A stretch of 64,000 bases of DNA, taken from Mauremys mutica. Lineage: Eukaryota > Chordata > Testudines > Geoemydidae. Made by a program: the position numbers and the translations under genes. Below, piece after piece: positions 20,722-34,245 of this stretch; positions within the stretch are counted from its first letter, which is position 1, and each line of letters begins with the position of its first letter. The notes beneath the pieces are model-generated. The model saw nothing but the letters and a program-made list of their open reading frames with translations. It searched no databases and had not been told where the DNA came from. Where the stretch lies: contig NC_059072.1 of NCBI RefSeq assembly GCF_020497125.1, positions 70,191,697-70,255,696 on the forward strand. The letters are read 5' to 3'.

Positions 20722-23700
20722 ATGAAAGTCAGATTGTTCCTTGGTGTTCTGCTATTACTAGACCTTTTAAGTTCCTGTTATTTTTATAAGTCAAATACTT
20801 TGCCTGATATAGAAGACACACAGTTTATTACGGAGTGCGTGAATGCTCATAACAACTTTCGGTCCAAGGTGAATCCACCAGCCAGAAACATGCTTCACAT
20901 GGTAAGGAGACCTTCACCATCTATTTGTAATGGAAATTGGATTGTGCTGTTGAATTAACACATTTGCCTTGTACTTTTCTGACTAGTTCTGTGAATATTT
21001 TAGCTACTTGTTAGTAGTTCATAGTAAATACCAAAAAAAAAAAAAGGCAATTAATGATTACAGCTGGGAACAGACTTGTTCAGTCTTCCTCATTTGGAAG
21101 GTGAGTCCTTCATTTAAGACTGGATTGCCAAGTTGCAGTCCTGCCTGAGTCAGGAGGGCATTGCATTGCTGTGCTGTTTCAGGAGAAAGAGAGGGACCAA
21201 ATAGACTTTGAGTGCCCTTGTAATACTGGCACAGCTTAGTTCCCGCGCTGTCCTGGCTCAAGTGTGTGGGACAGCATGCTGAAGTGTCAAAATTAAGGCT
21301 CTTCCCACTTCTTTCCCCGGCCCAGCCACTCCTCCCCCTGGTGACAGCAGCTACTGTCCCGTCACAGCCACACACACAGTCTGATGAGTGAGTAGCTTGA
21401 GAAAGTAAAGGGACTTCTTATGACCCCTAATCCCTGTGCAGGTGCACAGCTGAGCTCATGACTGAGCCCTCGCTGTTTAAAAGCTGCCTTAAATTAGTTC
21501 AGTTACGGAGGGCAGAATTTGCAGCGTGTTTCAATAAGACACTTAGAATTTCTCCCATTCAGATTGTCATAGCTTGACAGCACATCAGAGATGAGTGCAC
21601 AAATTTAAATGTCTTTCAATATATGAGGGACAGGCAGGAAAGAGGGGATTTTGTAGTGAAAGGGAACGAGTGATGGGATTTTAGGAAAGACTGGATGTGG
21701 GGCAGGGAGACAAGCAGAGAAGAGTCCAAGATCATAGGCCTGGAAGGCAGGAAGGATTAAGAGAAACGTTTCTGTTAAAGACGTTTTGAATTTGTGCAAG
21801 TCATGGCATTTCAAGTAATTTTCATGTCTTTTTCATTCTGCAGTCCTGGGACTCTGCTTTAGCTAAGAGTGCCAAAGCATGGGCAAAGCGATGCCACTTT
21901 GATCATAATGTCTATCTTAAAGTACCAGGAAAAGTGCACCCTAACTTTACTCCAGTTGGAGAAAACATCTGGACTGGCTCTCTCTCTCTCTTCTCTGAGA
22001 GTGCAGCTATCCGCAACTGGTATAATGAAGTCACAGACTACAATTTTGAGACCCGCTATTGTACAAGAATGTGTGGCCATTACACCCAGGTGATTCTTTT
22101 GTTTCGTTTCTTCCATCTTAATTTCAAATGAGTTGGGGTCTTTGAAGAGAAAAAAAGACACACATTTTGCCTAAATCACTTACAAAATTGTGATTTACAA
22201 AGTGTGGGTTAGGAGAACTTTGTGCTAGAAACAGGGACAGAGTCAGGAGGGTGCTGTGCAGCAAGAGACCGACTGGCCTTGGTTTTGGTGTGGAGAGAGA
22301 GCACCTCCATGCAGATATTCCTCTGCCTCTCTGGGAGAGATCCATGAGATGGCTGGTTCTGGCATTGAACCTGCCATGGAGGGGGAAGGAGGCATGCTCT
22401 GACAGACTGATCTAGGGAGAACTCAGTGAGAGGATATTAAGGCCTGGTCCACACTACGCGTTTAAACCGAATTTAGCAGCATTAAACCGATTTAACCCTG
22501 CACCCGTCCATTCAACGAGGCCCTTTATATCAATATAAAGGGCTCTTTAAACCGATTTCTGTACTCCTCCCCAACGAGAGGAGTAGCGCTGAAATCGGTA
22601 TTGCCATGTCGGATTAGGGTTAGTGTGGCCGCAAATCGACGGTATTGGCCTCCGGGCGGTATCCCACGGTGCATCATTGTGACCGCTCTGGAAAGCAATC
22701 TGAACTCGGATGCACTGGCCAGGTAGACAGGAAAAGCCCCGCAAACTTTTGAATTTCATTTCCTGTTTGTCCAGCGTGGAGCTCTGATCAGCACGGGTGG
22801 CGATGCAGTCCCAAATCCAAAAAGAGCTCCAGCATGGACCGTACGGGAGATACTGGAGCTGATCGCTGTATGGGGAGACAAATCTGTTCTATCAGAGCTC
22901 CGTTACAGAAGATGAAATGCCAAAGCATTTGGAAAAATCTACAGGCTATGATAGACAGAGGCCACAGCAGGGACTCAGCACAGTGCTGCGTGAGAAGCGT
23001 AACGGAAAGCCAAAGAATCAAATGGATGCTCATGGAGGGAGCGGGTACTGAGGACTCCAGTTATCCCACAGTCCCCGCAGTCTCTGAAAAGTATTTGCAT
23101 TCTTGGCTGAGCTCCAAATGCCTGAAGGGTCAAAAACATTTTCCCAGGTATTTCAGGGTGTATGTCGTCAATTTACACACTCCCCCTCCCCGAAAGAAAA
23201 GGGAAAAAAATCATTTCTCACCTTTTTTCAATGTCACCCTATGTCTACTGCATGCTGCTGGTAGATGGGGTGCTGCAGCGCTGAACACCAGCATCCCCTT
23301 CCCGGTAGCAGACGGTGCAAAATGACTGGTATCCATCGTCATCATCAGCCTGTGAGTGCTCCTAGCTGGCCTCGGTGAGGTCGTCCGGGGGCACCTGGGT
23401 AAAAATGGGAATGACTCCCGGTCATTCCTGGCAGACGGTACAGAAGGCTTGGTAACCGTCCTCATCATAGCAGCTGGAGGCTGAGCTCCATCAGCCCCCA
23501 CTTTCATGTCTAAAGAAAAGATTCTGTACTGCCTGGACTATCATAGCAGCGGGAGGCTGCCTCCTCCTCATTTTATCTCACTAAAAGTCAGTGTTTCTTA
23601 TTCCTGCATTCTTTATTACTGCATCACACAAATGGGGGGACACTGCCACTGTAGCCCAGGAGGGTTGGGGGAGGAGGGAAGCAACGGGTGGGGTTGTTGC

Positions 23701-26700
23701 AGGGGCACCCCCTAGAATGGCATGCAGCTCATCATTTCTGCGGGATCTCTGGGGCTCTGACACGGAGTGGCTGTGCTCTCTGGTTCTCTAGAACACTTGC
23801 CCCATATTCTAGGCAGGACTGACTATTTTTAGACAAAACATAAAGAAGGGTATGACCCAGGGAGTCATTCCCATTTTTGTCCATGCGTCCCCGGCTGATT
23901 TCAGGGAGGCCAGCCAGGAGCACCCATGACAGCAGCAGATGGTGCAAAATGACTGATAACTATCATCTCATCACCAATTTACAATGGCAGACGGTGCAAT
24001 AGGGATGGTAATCGTCTCTGCTACCTTGCAAAGGCAATGAATGCTGCTGTGTAGCACTGCAGTACCGCCTCTGTCAGCAGCATCCAGTACACATACGGTG
24101 ACTGTGACAACAGGCTCCATGGTTGCCATGCTATGGCGTCTGCCAGGGCAATCCAGGGAAAAAGGGCGCAAAATGATTGTCTGCCGTCGCTTTCACAGAG
24201 GAAGGATTGAGTGACGACATTTACCCAGTATCACCCACGACACTGTTTTTGCCCCATCATGCATTGGGATCTCAACCCAGAATTCCAATGAGCGGGGGAG
24301 ACTGCGGGAACTATGGGATAGCTACAGGATAGCTACCCACAGTGCAATACTCTGGAAATCGACGCTAGCCTCGGTACATGGACGCACACCACTGAATTAC
24401 TGTGCTTAGTGTGGCCGCATGCACTCGACTTTATACAATCTGTTTTAAAAAACCGGTTTCTGTAAAATCGGAATAATCCTGTAGTATAGACATACCCTTA
24501 GATTTTTCTCCCCTGTCCTCACAAGTCCTGGGGGATTCTTCTGCAGGAGGGGGATGATCTGAGTCTAAGAAAGATTCCAATATAACAAAATCACAAGCCA
24601 AATAGTAAATACAGGAATTCTTCATCTAAATGGCTCCCTAGGCTGTAACTAACGCTTCTGTGGTTGCTGTTAGAATACACACACACCTTCAATTACTTGT
24701 TTCTTGTTGAATATCATAATTGCAGTCTCTGGGTAGTCCTGGAAAAGTTTAATGTATTTTGGTTTTCCTTTTAGGTTGTTTGGGCCACAAGTTACAAAGT
24801 TGGCTGTGCAGTTCAGTTCTGTCCTAGAGTTACAGGTTTCAAAGGACTCACCAATGGAGCACATTTTGTTTGCAACTATGCACCAGCGTAAGTTGATGTT
24901 ATTTTAAAAGATCCCAGAGCAGGTGATCAATTCCACTCTGGCTGATGTTTGGAGTGGTCCAGCCAGAGAGCTGCACCCAGGTTTCCTTAACTTGAGAAAC
25001 AGTTGCCATTGACCTTTGGTATGGAGGCATGAAAGGATGTGCCCATCATCTCCTCCCCTGCTCACAGTCTGCAGAATAGCCCTTTCAAAAAAACTGATTA
25101 GAAGTTATGCAGATGCAGAAGGTATAAAAACTGCATCGGGGGGGGGGGCGGGAGCGGGAGGAAGTAAACCAGTTTGAAATACAAATTGCCAGCTAGAGCT
25201 TCACTGTGTCCCTCTCCATGTGGAAGCCCAGGGTTGAACAGTGCACTTGTTTTAGTACAAGTTGGCAAATTGCAAACTAGCCAGTGTTACAGCTTTTCTG
25301 ACAAGGGGTAAGCGTGACTAATTTCTAATAAAAATATACCACCCAATCACACCTATACTGGGCATGAAATGAATCCAGCCACGAGGGAGATCTTTTATAT
25401 AACTAGGTCCTCAAGCGAAAAAGAGGCACAGTAAGTTCTGTGGCTATTCTGTATTTCCAGTTTGATTATCTATTGGGTCTTTATTACAGGAAGAGGATAG
25501 GTACTGCCCCTCACTTTAGTATGTGTTGGCTAGCAACCCAGTAATAATGGTTTTTTGTTGTTGTTTCAGTCTGACTATTCTATTGTACTTCTGGTTAAAA
25601 CCACTAAAGAACCAATTTAAAAAAAAAAGTTACTTCCCCACAAAACCATTTTAGGTTCACCCATTACTAGTACACCAAAACAGATAGCAGATTATTAAGG
25701 CATGTTAAGGACTGTAACAGCCAACAAAAGCTCACTTCCTGGGAGACTTCTTATTTCCTCCATACTAGCTCTCTATTTCTATAACAACACCTGTCTAATG
25801 TAGTTCCAGTTGTACCAAGATCTGCACAATTATGTAAATCTCATTGCTGTCAACATGCTAAAATGTGTACAAAAGGAGGCCCTTCACAAATATCATTTTT
25901 AATGCAAAAAATGTTAGTAGTTTAAAGATAACCTGCAAAGGATTTTTTTAAAATGGGGTTTGTGCCCCTTTTAGCGTCTTGATAATGTAACAAAGTTACA
26001 GAGTTTTGTATGTTTAATTGAAAAGCTGTGGGGAGAGCAGCTTCTGCTTCAACTCAAATCTCAGGAATGTCACATTTGTGCTTCTTTGATTTTGCTGGAA
26101 GATTTGTTGGAGATCTCAGCTGTGTATCAGTAGCTCTCTCGTACCTATGAATGAGCAGGAGCATTGAATCTTCAACATAGCTCTCCTTTTTCCCAGCTGT
26201 TTTAGACATTGATAATAATTAGGTGTTGATAAAAACAGACAAGCAAAAACCAGTTTTAAACGGACCTAATGTTCTTACCATCTTAAAATCACTCAGTTTT
26301 TAGTCTCATCCCACTCATAGTCGGGGGTCCTTAGAGGGCCCAGAATTCAGAGGTGCTTTCACGTGGGTTCACACATCCCACCCCTGAAAAGGGAGCCTGC
26401 TGCTACCACCTCTACCAATGTGGTCATCTCTGCAGGTGCACTCTGCTGCTGCTGCCACTGTTATCTCCGCCACTGCTCACCTCTGCCGCCGCTTGCTGCT
26501 CACTTGCGGCTCACTGCCGCTGCATTCTGAGGGCCAGCCCTGCTCTTAGTGATTTCACTGGGTAGCAGGGAACCTCTTAGCTGCTGCCTCTGTGGTCTTT
26601 CACCACAACACTGTTCCCACACCAGACAAGACTAAGCCACTAGAACAGCTCATCAAGAATGTCAGCCGTAGTAACCACTGAACAGAAACAAGAACTTTCA

Positions 26701-28739
26701 ATTGAGTCTGGTCATTTCTGTCTTTAAACACTGGAGTGGGGAGGGGAGGGTCAAATGATGTATATAAGACCCTTTGAGTAGAGTGCACATCATCAGCTGA
26801 GAACACCTGTCATTTCCGGGTTCAGGGCTCCCCCCCCGAATACTCTTATGTGATTGTAACAGTTCAAATCACATGATGTATTTAAATTCTTCCCCCAAAA
26901 GATTAAACAACATTTTTCTGCTTTGCAGTGGGAATTATCCGACACAGCCTTATAAAACAGGAGCAGCATGTAGTGACTGCAATGGTGAAAAGTGTGTGGA
27001 CAAGCTCTGTGGTAAGTGCAAGGGAATCTGCTAAGGGCATTCTATGGAAAGCAAAGTTGTGTAATTGGCAGGGGAAATATGGCAGGTATTCAAGCTGTAC
27101 CAAGTTAAATGAGTTATTGACATTATTCCATCAGCTGGAGTACTTTTCCTAAAATAGTTACATCTGAATTCAGAAGTGACATGGAAGAACCTCTGTGATA
27201 ATAATAATAAAGCCTGATCCTGCAAAGGGGTCTGCAACACAGATCCTTACTGCTATGTAGCATCCCACTGAAGTCAGGAACCATCTTTAACATCAGTGAT
27301 ATTTTCAGTAAGTGCAGGGATGCTTAAAGGACCAACTCCAATACACAAAATGAAAATATCTATTTTTAGAATGAATAGCCTCACTAACCAGGCTCAGGAG
27401 TGCTCCAACCACACAAATACCTAGATTTTGTTTCCTGGCTGTGAAAGCCTGCTGGCATGTTTTGCAATCCATGGCATCTGATGTCACAGACTGATGCATC
27501 AAGGGATTACCAGAAACATTTCACAGAATGTGAAAAGAAATTTCAAACATTTAAGGCTAGATCCTGCAAATATATCCACTGTTCTGATATGGAGTATGAC
27601 TGACTTCCATGGGTTATGTCCAGGCAGATCCATTTGCAGGATTCAGCCATTAATGAAAATTGTTTCTGTGCTAAATGCTTCCCCCACACCCTGCCCAGTG
27701 GGGGTTTTCAGCACAAATGTCTGTCCTTATTGCACTTTCTAAAGTTATGTAAAGCCATGACCTTTTAAAAACAATAAATCCCACCTTTTATATTTGCAGT
27801 TTCCCTCATCTCTGTGATACCAATTTTATTTACTGCATCTTACATCATTTTTTTTAAAATCAGTTCAGTCAGTGCCAAACTTTTAGATACCCCTCAGCTG
27901 GGGATACAGTTTTGTTGACACAGGTCATTTTTGTGGGACATTTGGAAATCTACCTGGGGTGTGACTGCAGATGCAGTCAGTGAGTTAGTCATCTAAATGG
28001 CATTTGCTGCTTTTCTCTTGTGCCTTTCACATCATGGGTTGCTTTATATGATTTGCTGAGTGATCTGGCTCAAGTCTCTGCCACTTTGGCTGAAAGTGGG
28101 TGATGACCACATTTTAACTCAACAAGTCTCTGTAGAAATTTGCAGTTGTGGATCTTCGTACTTTAACACTCTTATAAAATTGAGGAGGATCCTTAAGTAT
28201 GACTTGCTGTCCAGGCAGGGAGAAAACACAAATCCTAGACTGTTGTTCAGAATATCACCACCACCAATGGGCTATCCATTTTTCATTGATAAATAAAGCT
28301 GAACAATAGCCATATTTACATTTCTTTCTCATCTCTCACCAGAAAATCCAGAACGTGAGACATTGAAAAGTACGTATCACAATCTTATATTGTTACTTGA
28401 ATTATTTAGAGTCTTCTACATATCACATGCCTTGATATATACACATTATCTCCTTTTTGTTTTCTAGGTTACTCCAGTTGGTATCCAGACTGGGACATAC
28501 CTCCACGCCCCAACCCCTCCGGTGCTCCACGCCCCAACCCCTCCGGTGCTCCACGCCCCAACCCCTCTGGTGCTCCACGCCCCAACCCCTCTGGTGCTCC
28601 ACGCCCCAACCCTCCACGCTCCTCATGTGACCAATACTGTATTACTGTTTTAGTAGTAAGGCTACTGTTTGTGTTACTGATTATTGGTGCTGTCTTACTA
28701 GTACAATGGCAGTATCCCCAGATATTTATATATGAGTAA
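20722..28739 (+). CDS. GLIPR1-like CAP-domain membrane protein, gene A (six exons)
   Basis: Exons 20722-20901, 21844-22089, 24775-24887, 26929-27011, 28343-28369 and 28468-28739 join into an open frame of 306 codons plus stop, each flanked by AG acceptor and GT donor. The product is a CAP (CRISP/antigen 5/PR-1) protein of the GLIPR1 type. Visible parts: a hydrophobic signal peptide (about residues 1-20), the CAP domain with His81, Glu100 in GENIWTG, Glu122 and His139 in GHYTQ, a Cys-rich stretch ending CNGEKCVDKLC, a proline-rich repeat linker (229-265) and one membrane helix (about 275-297) with Arg281 inside it. Such proteins are secreted or membrane-anchored; GLIPR1 itself is linked to p53 response and innate cells, but no function follows from this sequence alone. 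Paralogue B has the same exon phases. Intron 2 carries a Harbinger insertion. The orthologue (GLIPR1L1 or GLIPR1L2) cannot be fixed here. Confidence 0.93.
22441..24497. mobile_element. Internally decayed Harbinger element in intron 2 of gene A
   Basis: The left end GGCCTGGTCCACACTAC and right end GTAGTATAGACATACCC are inverted repeats. TTA flanks the right side (24498-24500) and TTA plus one extra A the left. A remnant of the Myb-like gene (AWTVREILELIAVWGDKSV) is readable at about 22820-22900, followed by stops. No transposase remains. It is orientated with the Myb-type end to the left. Confidence 0.85.
24888..26928. other. Intron 3 of gene A
   Basis: No coding sequence recognised. It holds a G-run at about 25138-25149 and a CTG/CCG-rich patch at 26395-26530. 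Confidence 0.6.
28503..28613 (+). repeat. 24-nt in-frame tandem repeat coding PRPNPSGA
   Basis: Four full 24-nt units (28503-28526, 28527-28550, 28551-28574, 28575-28598) and a partial fifth lie in the last exon of gene A. Each unit encodes PRPNPSGA and the copies differ only by TCC/TCT at the Ser codon. The array makes a proline-rich stalk between the Cys-rich region and the membrane helix. Genes B and C lack it. Near identity suggests recent expansion and possible length polymorphism. Confidence 0.95.
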
Positions 28740-29061
28740 TCTCCATTTGCCTCCTATTGTCAGTGTACATAAGCATTAGTACCAGCCAGTTTTCCTGGGC
28801 TGCTCATGGTTGTTTGGGGCAAGGAAGAGGAGGAAGTGTGCATGTTAACTATTCAGTCAAAGCCAGAGATTTTGTACCTCTCTGCACCCCAGGCGTACCT
28901 CTTCATTGTCCATTCTTTTCCCTAAGAAACACCTTAGAACTTAAGGCCAGAAGGTGACAGCTTTAGACATTTCACTATAACTGCCTTCTCCTAACCGTCA
29001 CCATTGTCAAGTTATGATGTCCCTTAAACACATCATGAGAATCACCCCAGTTCACAGCTCC
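28740..29061. other. Probable 3' UTR and flank of gene A
   Basis: No repeat recognised. An AATAAA occurs later, at 29639-29644, about 900 nt after the stop, and is a possible but unproven polyadenylation signal. Confidence 0.3.
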
Positions 29062-29257
29062 AGGCCAATGTGGGCTGCGGGAAGTGGCGCGGGCCAAGGG
29101 ACATACTTCCAGCAGCCCCCATTGGCCTGGAGCAGCGAACCATGGCCAGTGGGAGCCGCGATTGGCTGAACCTGCGGATGGGGCAGGTAAACAAACTGGC
29201 CCGGCCCGCCAGGGGCTTTCCCTACACAAGCAGCGTTCACAGTTTGGGAAATACTGG
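29062..29257. mobile_element. GC-rich hAT-type MITE fragment
   Basis: A GC-rich unit with CCATTGGCCTGGAGC and GGCCCGGCCCGCCAGGG ends in GTTTGGGAAATACTG. That end resembles the hAT terminal repeat CAGTG(G)TTCCCAAAC. The left end is not identified. Confidence 0.5.
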
Positions 29258-31229
29258 GTTATAGAATCATGGGAACTCCCCTCTTACCTTCTATTTCTGC
29301 CCCCAAGCTGTTTTTCCATACATAAGGTTTTAATAAGTGTCCATCCTACCTCTGTCAGCACTGCCATGAGGCTCTTGTCTTGTTCACTTGGCAGCCTCTG
29401 CTCAGTCACTCTAGTGCTGCTTCCAGAAGTGTTGATTCAGCACAAGGGGCACAAGTGGTACTGCAGCAGAGGTAGGACAGAGAGAGGCCTTAAAAGACTT
29501 ATTTACTTATTACCAATGGGTTGGATTTGACATTAAACTAGCAACTAGCTTGGATTAAAATAACCCCCCAAGTCCCTGCAGTTCTAGTTGAGGGGGTGGG
29601 GACAGGGAAAGAGCAGGAGAGGTATCTATTTAATACACAATAAACACTGAATTACATACCAAATGAGCTATACATGACTTTACTCACCTAAAATGTAAGC
29701 CACCACATTGCAAGCCCAGTGTTCTTTTGTGATACCAGACTAGACTTAATAGTCTTATATTAGGACTCTGGCAATGGCCTATATCCAATTATTTACAGAA
29801 AAATAACCCATTACGCGCCTGGCTGATTGTGCAATGCTTTATCCCAAGAGAAAAATTTCTCCCTGACTCGTAAGGCAATCAGATTGTGCTCTGTAGTAGG
29901 ACATTTGGCTGCACTTCTCATGCTGAGCTATGGTACAAATATTCTTAAGGATCATAAAATTAATGATAGTCATTATTGCCCTTCAAAAATATAGATACAG
30001 CTAAAGCATTGTTCAGTTAACTGTCTGCAGCAGGGAAATGCAGAGTTTGATATTACCCTGAAAAAAGGAATATTTCTTTTTTATTGGCTGTAAATTGATA
30101 CTTCACCAGTCAGAGAGAAAACCAGGGTTCATGGTAGAGTCTCTATCACTGACAATTTTTAAATCAAGATTGGGTGTTTTTCTAAAAGCTGTGTTCTGGG
30201 AATTATTTTGGGGAGTTCTATGGTTGGCTGTGTTATACGGGAGCTCCCAATGATCTCTTCTCACCTTGGACTCTATGAATCCATTGAAGATACTCATGAA
30301 TTGTTACTGCTACATCTCTGAAATAAGAATGACAATCACACAGCTACAAAAACAGTTTAGTTGTGTTTGTCATATATTGCTTTCATATATATAAAATCTC
30401 CCATTTATTATCTTTAGCCTTTTAATCACTGTACACTAAAAGTTATTTTTGCATTTTAATTCTTATTATTTTAATTTCTGTGCCAGATATTTTGCCTCCT
30501 ATAGCACTATCTGCCTTGAGAGGTAGCATCATTATCCTCAGGGAAAGAGCTTTTTGTGTTATTGAGGAGTGTGTGAGAGCACATAACAGTGGGAAAGTGG
30601 CCTTTATTGGATTGTAGGTTGGATAGATGCAGATTTGAAAATACCTGCATATTCCATTAGTAAATAGAAAAACTGGAACTTTAACTTTCGGTTGTGTGAA
30701 TTACCATGGAAAGCCTGGAAATTCAAAATGTAAAGATGGCAATGCATTCCTAATGTTCAACTTTGGGGGAAGAGGAATAGAATGGGTGGAGAAAGTGAGC
30801 TAAGAGGAAGAGTCCATCCTGGAGAGGGGAACCTAACATTTTTGGGGAAGACTCAAAGTTGTGATGGATTCAACTCTCTCCTCCCACTATTTACCCTTAA
30901 TGCATCCCGTCCACTAATAAGCCTGTTCACATATCTGGATACTGAACAGTGAAGAGATTTAAAAGTTATATTTGCACACACAAGCCCCTTTACAATGGTT
31001 AATTTGTCAGTTTCAGAAAATGATATACAAAAAGACTTTTTACATTAGAAACCTAAATAAAACCCCGTTCATTTTTAAAATAGTTTGTTTTAGCACCTGG
31101 CACTTTTTTTCAAGCACTTTGTGTGTATTCACTTCTGGTACCCATGCACCAAGTGTGCTGGAGATTTGAACGCTTTAGCCAGCCAGTCCACCAGCCCATG
31201 ACTACACCCTTCCTGCCCTGGAGTCCTCC
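29258..31229. repeat. Non-coding stretch with a CR1 3' fragment
   Basis: About 30111-30290 reads like a CR1 3' end on the + strand (AATGATCTCTTCTCACCTTG then GACTCTATGAATCC). Nothing else recognised. Confidence 0.5.
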
Positions 31230-32335
31230 ATCCAAGAGCATAACGGGGGCAAAGCAACTAACCAACCCTCAGTTTCATCTTACCACCTGGCTATGAGATG
31301 GAACCAGTTAGCAGCGTCCAGTCTCTTGCACTTGCAGTTCTCATTTAGTTTTTTGTAACTAGTTGATAATGTTGTGTATGTTTGGTTTTAATTAAGGTGA
31401 ACTTTTTTCTCTTAGTTTTCCTTATCCAGTACCAGGAATTATCTCCATGTGGGGCCAGAAGTCTCCCAGGCTTAAATATTGTTCGTTGTTTGAGGTGGCT
31501 AAACCCCTCAGCAATGAACATTCAACGTGTTTATTTTGCCTCAGACAGGGACATGTTAAGAACAAATGCAGTTCTTGTAGAGATTTTACTGAAAGACCTA
31601 GCATCCATGGATTTAGCAGATTAAAACTGTGTCTCCTGGACAAATAAGTGAGGCCTGCCTCAAAACCTGGAAGGAGGCAGGATCCATCTAGTCCTTAGCA
31701 CTTTTAAAATAAGAGCACCCCAACAACTGTTTATTCAGCCTCCAAGGCTGTTGCTGCCTCTCTGAAGGACTCCCCTACTACCTTGCTAGTTGTTCCTTCA
31801 TCTCATTCCAAGAGAGGGGTAAATCCCTGCACAGGTGTGTCGGAATGGATCTCTATGTAAGGATGCTCCTAAAAGAAAAAGGGATAAATCTCCTCTACTG
31901 CTAAAAAAGCAGCACAAAGCCAATCTGTCACCCCTCTGGTGTCTGAAAGGACTTACCAGCTGGGCGCTTGGAACTGGTGGCATCCAGCCCCTTTGGGATC
32001 ACTCAGAGGATTCCCAGAACTGATAGGTAGCACATCTACCTCATCACGCATGCTTTTGGCACATATCATCCATGTGCCACCAACTCCACTACCAATGGGG
32101 TCATGGTTTGTCTCAGCACCCCAATAATTGTTGCCGAGCTTTATGGCACCAGAGGATTTGGCCACCTCTACTTTTCCTGAATCTTTTATGCTGGCTTCAT
32201 AGGCCTTGTACCAAAGGCATCCTCAGTACCAGTCTGGAAGCCTTCTCCAATGCACTACCTCCAAACTCCAATAAAGACTGCTCCACCACTGCAGGGGGAA
32301 GGAGGATTTTCCTCCACAGCCCCTGATAAAAAGAA
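31230..32335 (+). mobile_element. DIRS-like ORF1 (gag-like) fragment, decayed
   Basis: At 31447-31647 an open frame encodes a Cys/His segment, STCLFCLRQGHVKNKCSSCR, of the same kind as the one at 16726-17121. Downstream frames have stops. The DNA is non-functional. Confidence 0.55.
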
Positions 32336-32339
32336 TTTG

Positions 32340-33062
32340 AAGAGCAGTTAGCAAAAGATGACGACTAACAGCAATTTTTTTTAAAGTAGATCAGAAGCAG
32401 GAAGCCTGCCGAACAATCAGTGGGGCTACTGGGTGACTGAGTTACTAAAGAAGCACTTAAGACCATTGTAGAGTAGCTAATTAATTCTTTGCATCAGGTT
32501 TCACTGCAAAGGATGTGAGGGAGATTCCCACACCTGACCCATTATTTTTAGGTGACAGATCTGAAGAACTGTCCCAGATTAAGATGGCAGTAGAGGAAGT
32601 TTTAGAACAAGCTAATAAATGTAAGCAGTAATAAGTCACCAGGACCAGATGGTATTCACCTAAGAGTTCTGAAGGAACTCAAATGTGAAATTGCAGAACT
32701 ACTAACTGTGTTATGTAACCTATTGCTAAAAATCAGCCTCTGTACCAGATGACTGGAGGATAGCTAATGTAATGCTGATTTTTTTAAAAGGCTCCAGAGG
32801 CAATCCTGGCAATTACAGGCTGGTAAGCCTAACTTCAATACCAGGCAAATTGGTTGAAACTATAGTAAAGAAGAAAATTATCAGGCACAGAGAGGAACAT
32901 GGTGCATTGAAGAAGAGTCAGCATAGCTTTTGTAAAGGGAAAATCATGACTCGATCTATTAGAATTCTTGAGGGTGATAAACATGGACATGGGTGATCCA
33001 GTGGATATAATGTAATGGGCCTTTCAGAAAACTTTTGTCAAGGTCCATCACCAAAGGCTCTG
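32340..33062 (+). pseudogene. CR1-type LINE reverse-transcriptase fragment
   Basis: Translations in changing frames give SPGPDGIHLRVLKEL, then GNYRLVSLTSIPGKLVETIV, then KKSQHSFCKGK. These are conserved early RT motifs of CR1-clade LINEs. Several frameshifts and stops are present. Confidence 0.8.
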
Positions 33063-33754
33063 AAGCAAAGTAAGGAGTCATGAGATAAGAGAGAAGGTCT
33101 TCTCCTGTATCAGCCACTAGCTAAAAGATAGAAAACAAAAGGGTAATAAACCTTTAGATAGACAATCCTGTAATAAAACTACAGGTGTTAGCTTTGGTGT
33201 AATATCTAGAGTACCAGTTGATCTGGGGTAAATGACTGGTCTCTTAGGACTGGGAGCAACCTGAATATAGTGTGATTTTTGGTGTAAGAGACCATTTACC
33301 CAGTTTATCTGGGTGGCAAGATAGACTTCTAAGAGGATTGTCTGTGACTCCATGGTAAGACTGTTATAGTTGGTGAAATCTGATAAAACACACCACCAGT
33401 TTAGGGTGTCTGCCCTGGTTTTTAAATCTCTGCCCAGAGGTAGGCATTCACAGTCATGAACCACTCTAGACAGTGTGACAATGGGATACAGATATTATAA
33501 GTGAGATTAACGTATGCAACAACTCACAAGAATTTCATAAAGTCCAAACACATTCTTATAACTCTAATATCTATTTTAACAATACAAACACAGGTGAGCC
33601 AGACTGGCTTTTTTTTTTTATTAGCTATGCATTTGTCAATGTTCAGTGAGGCCAAGGGTCCTTGGCATGAGCTGGCACCTGGTCAGCCAGTGTTACGACC
33701 ACTTAAGTCAGAGATCTTACAGCCATCATGGATAGTTCTCTGAAAGCATCTGCT
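33063..33754. other. Sequence between the two CR1 fragments
   Basis: No RT motif is readable in this middle part, where the catalytic core would be expected. It may be another repeat inserted into the LINE. Confidence 0.35.
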
Positions 33755-34245
33755 CAATGCGCAACAGCAGTGAAAAAAGCTATCAGTAGGTTAGGAACCA
33801 TTAGGAAAGGGATAGATAATAAGACAGTAAATTTCATAATGCCACTATATAAGTTCATGGTACACCCACACATTGAATACTGTGTATAGTTCTGATCACC
33901 CAATCTCAAAAATGATATATTAGAATCAGAAAAAGTACAGAGAAGGGCAACAAAGATGATTGGGGTTATGGAACAGCTTCCATATCAGGAGAGATTAATA
34001 AGACTGGGCCTGTTCAAGTTACAGAAGAGATGACTAAAGGGGGATTGATAGAGGTCAATAAAATCACGACTGGTGTGGAGAAAGTGAATAAGGAAATGTT
34101 ATTTACCCCTTCACATACCACAATATCCAGGGGTCACCCAATGAAATTAATAGGCAGCAGGTTTAAAACAAACCAAATGAAGTACTTCTTCACACAGTGC
34201 ACAGTCAACCTGTGGAACATGCAGAGAGAGGGCCAGGCTGCACCA
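33755..34245 (+). pseudogene. CR1-type LINE C-terminal fragment
   Basis: Frames read KKAISRLGTIRKGIDNK, HIEYCVQFWSP and [14 protein letters not shown], typical of the region after the RT core in CR1-type elements. It is in the same orientation as the fragment at 32340 and probably part of the same insertion. Confidence 0.7.

Noticed and set aside
28503..28613. CRISPR-like array
   Set aside because: The units are contiguous with no spacers and lie in a coding exon.
28423..28626. Minus-strand repeat peptide frame over gene A exon 6
   Set aside because: Antisense of the PRPNPSGA array, with no support of its own.
33063..33754. Core of a CR1 reverse transcriptase between the two LINE fragments
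   Set aside because: No catalytic or neighbouring RT motif is readable in any frame.
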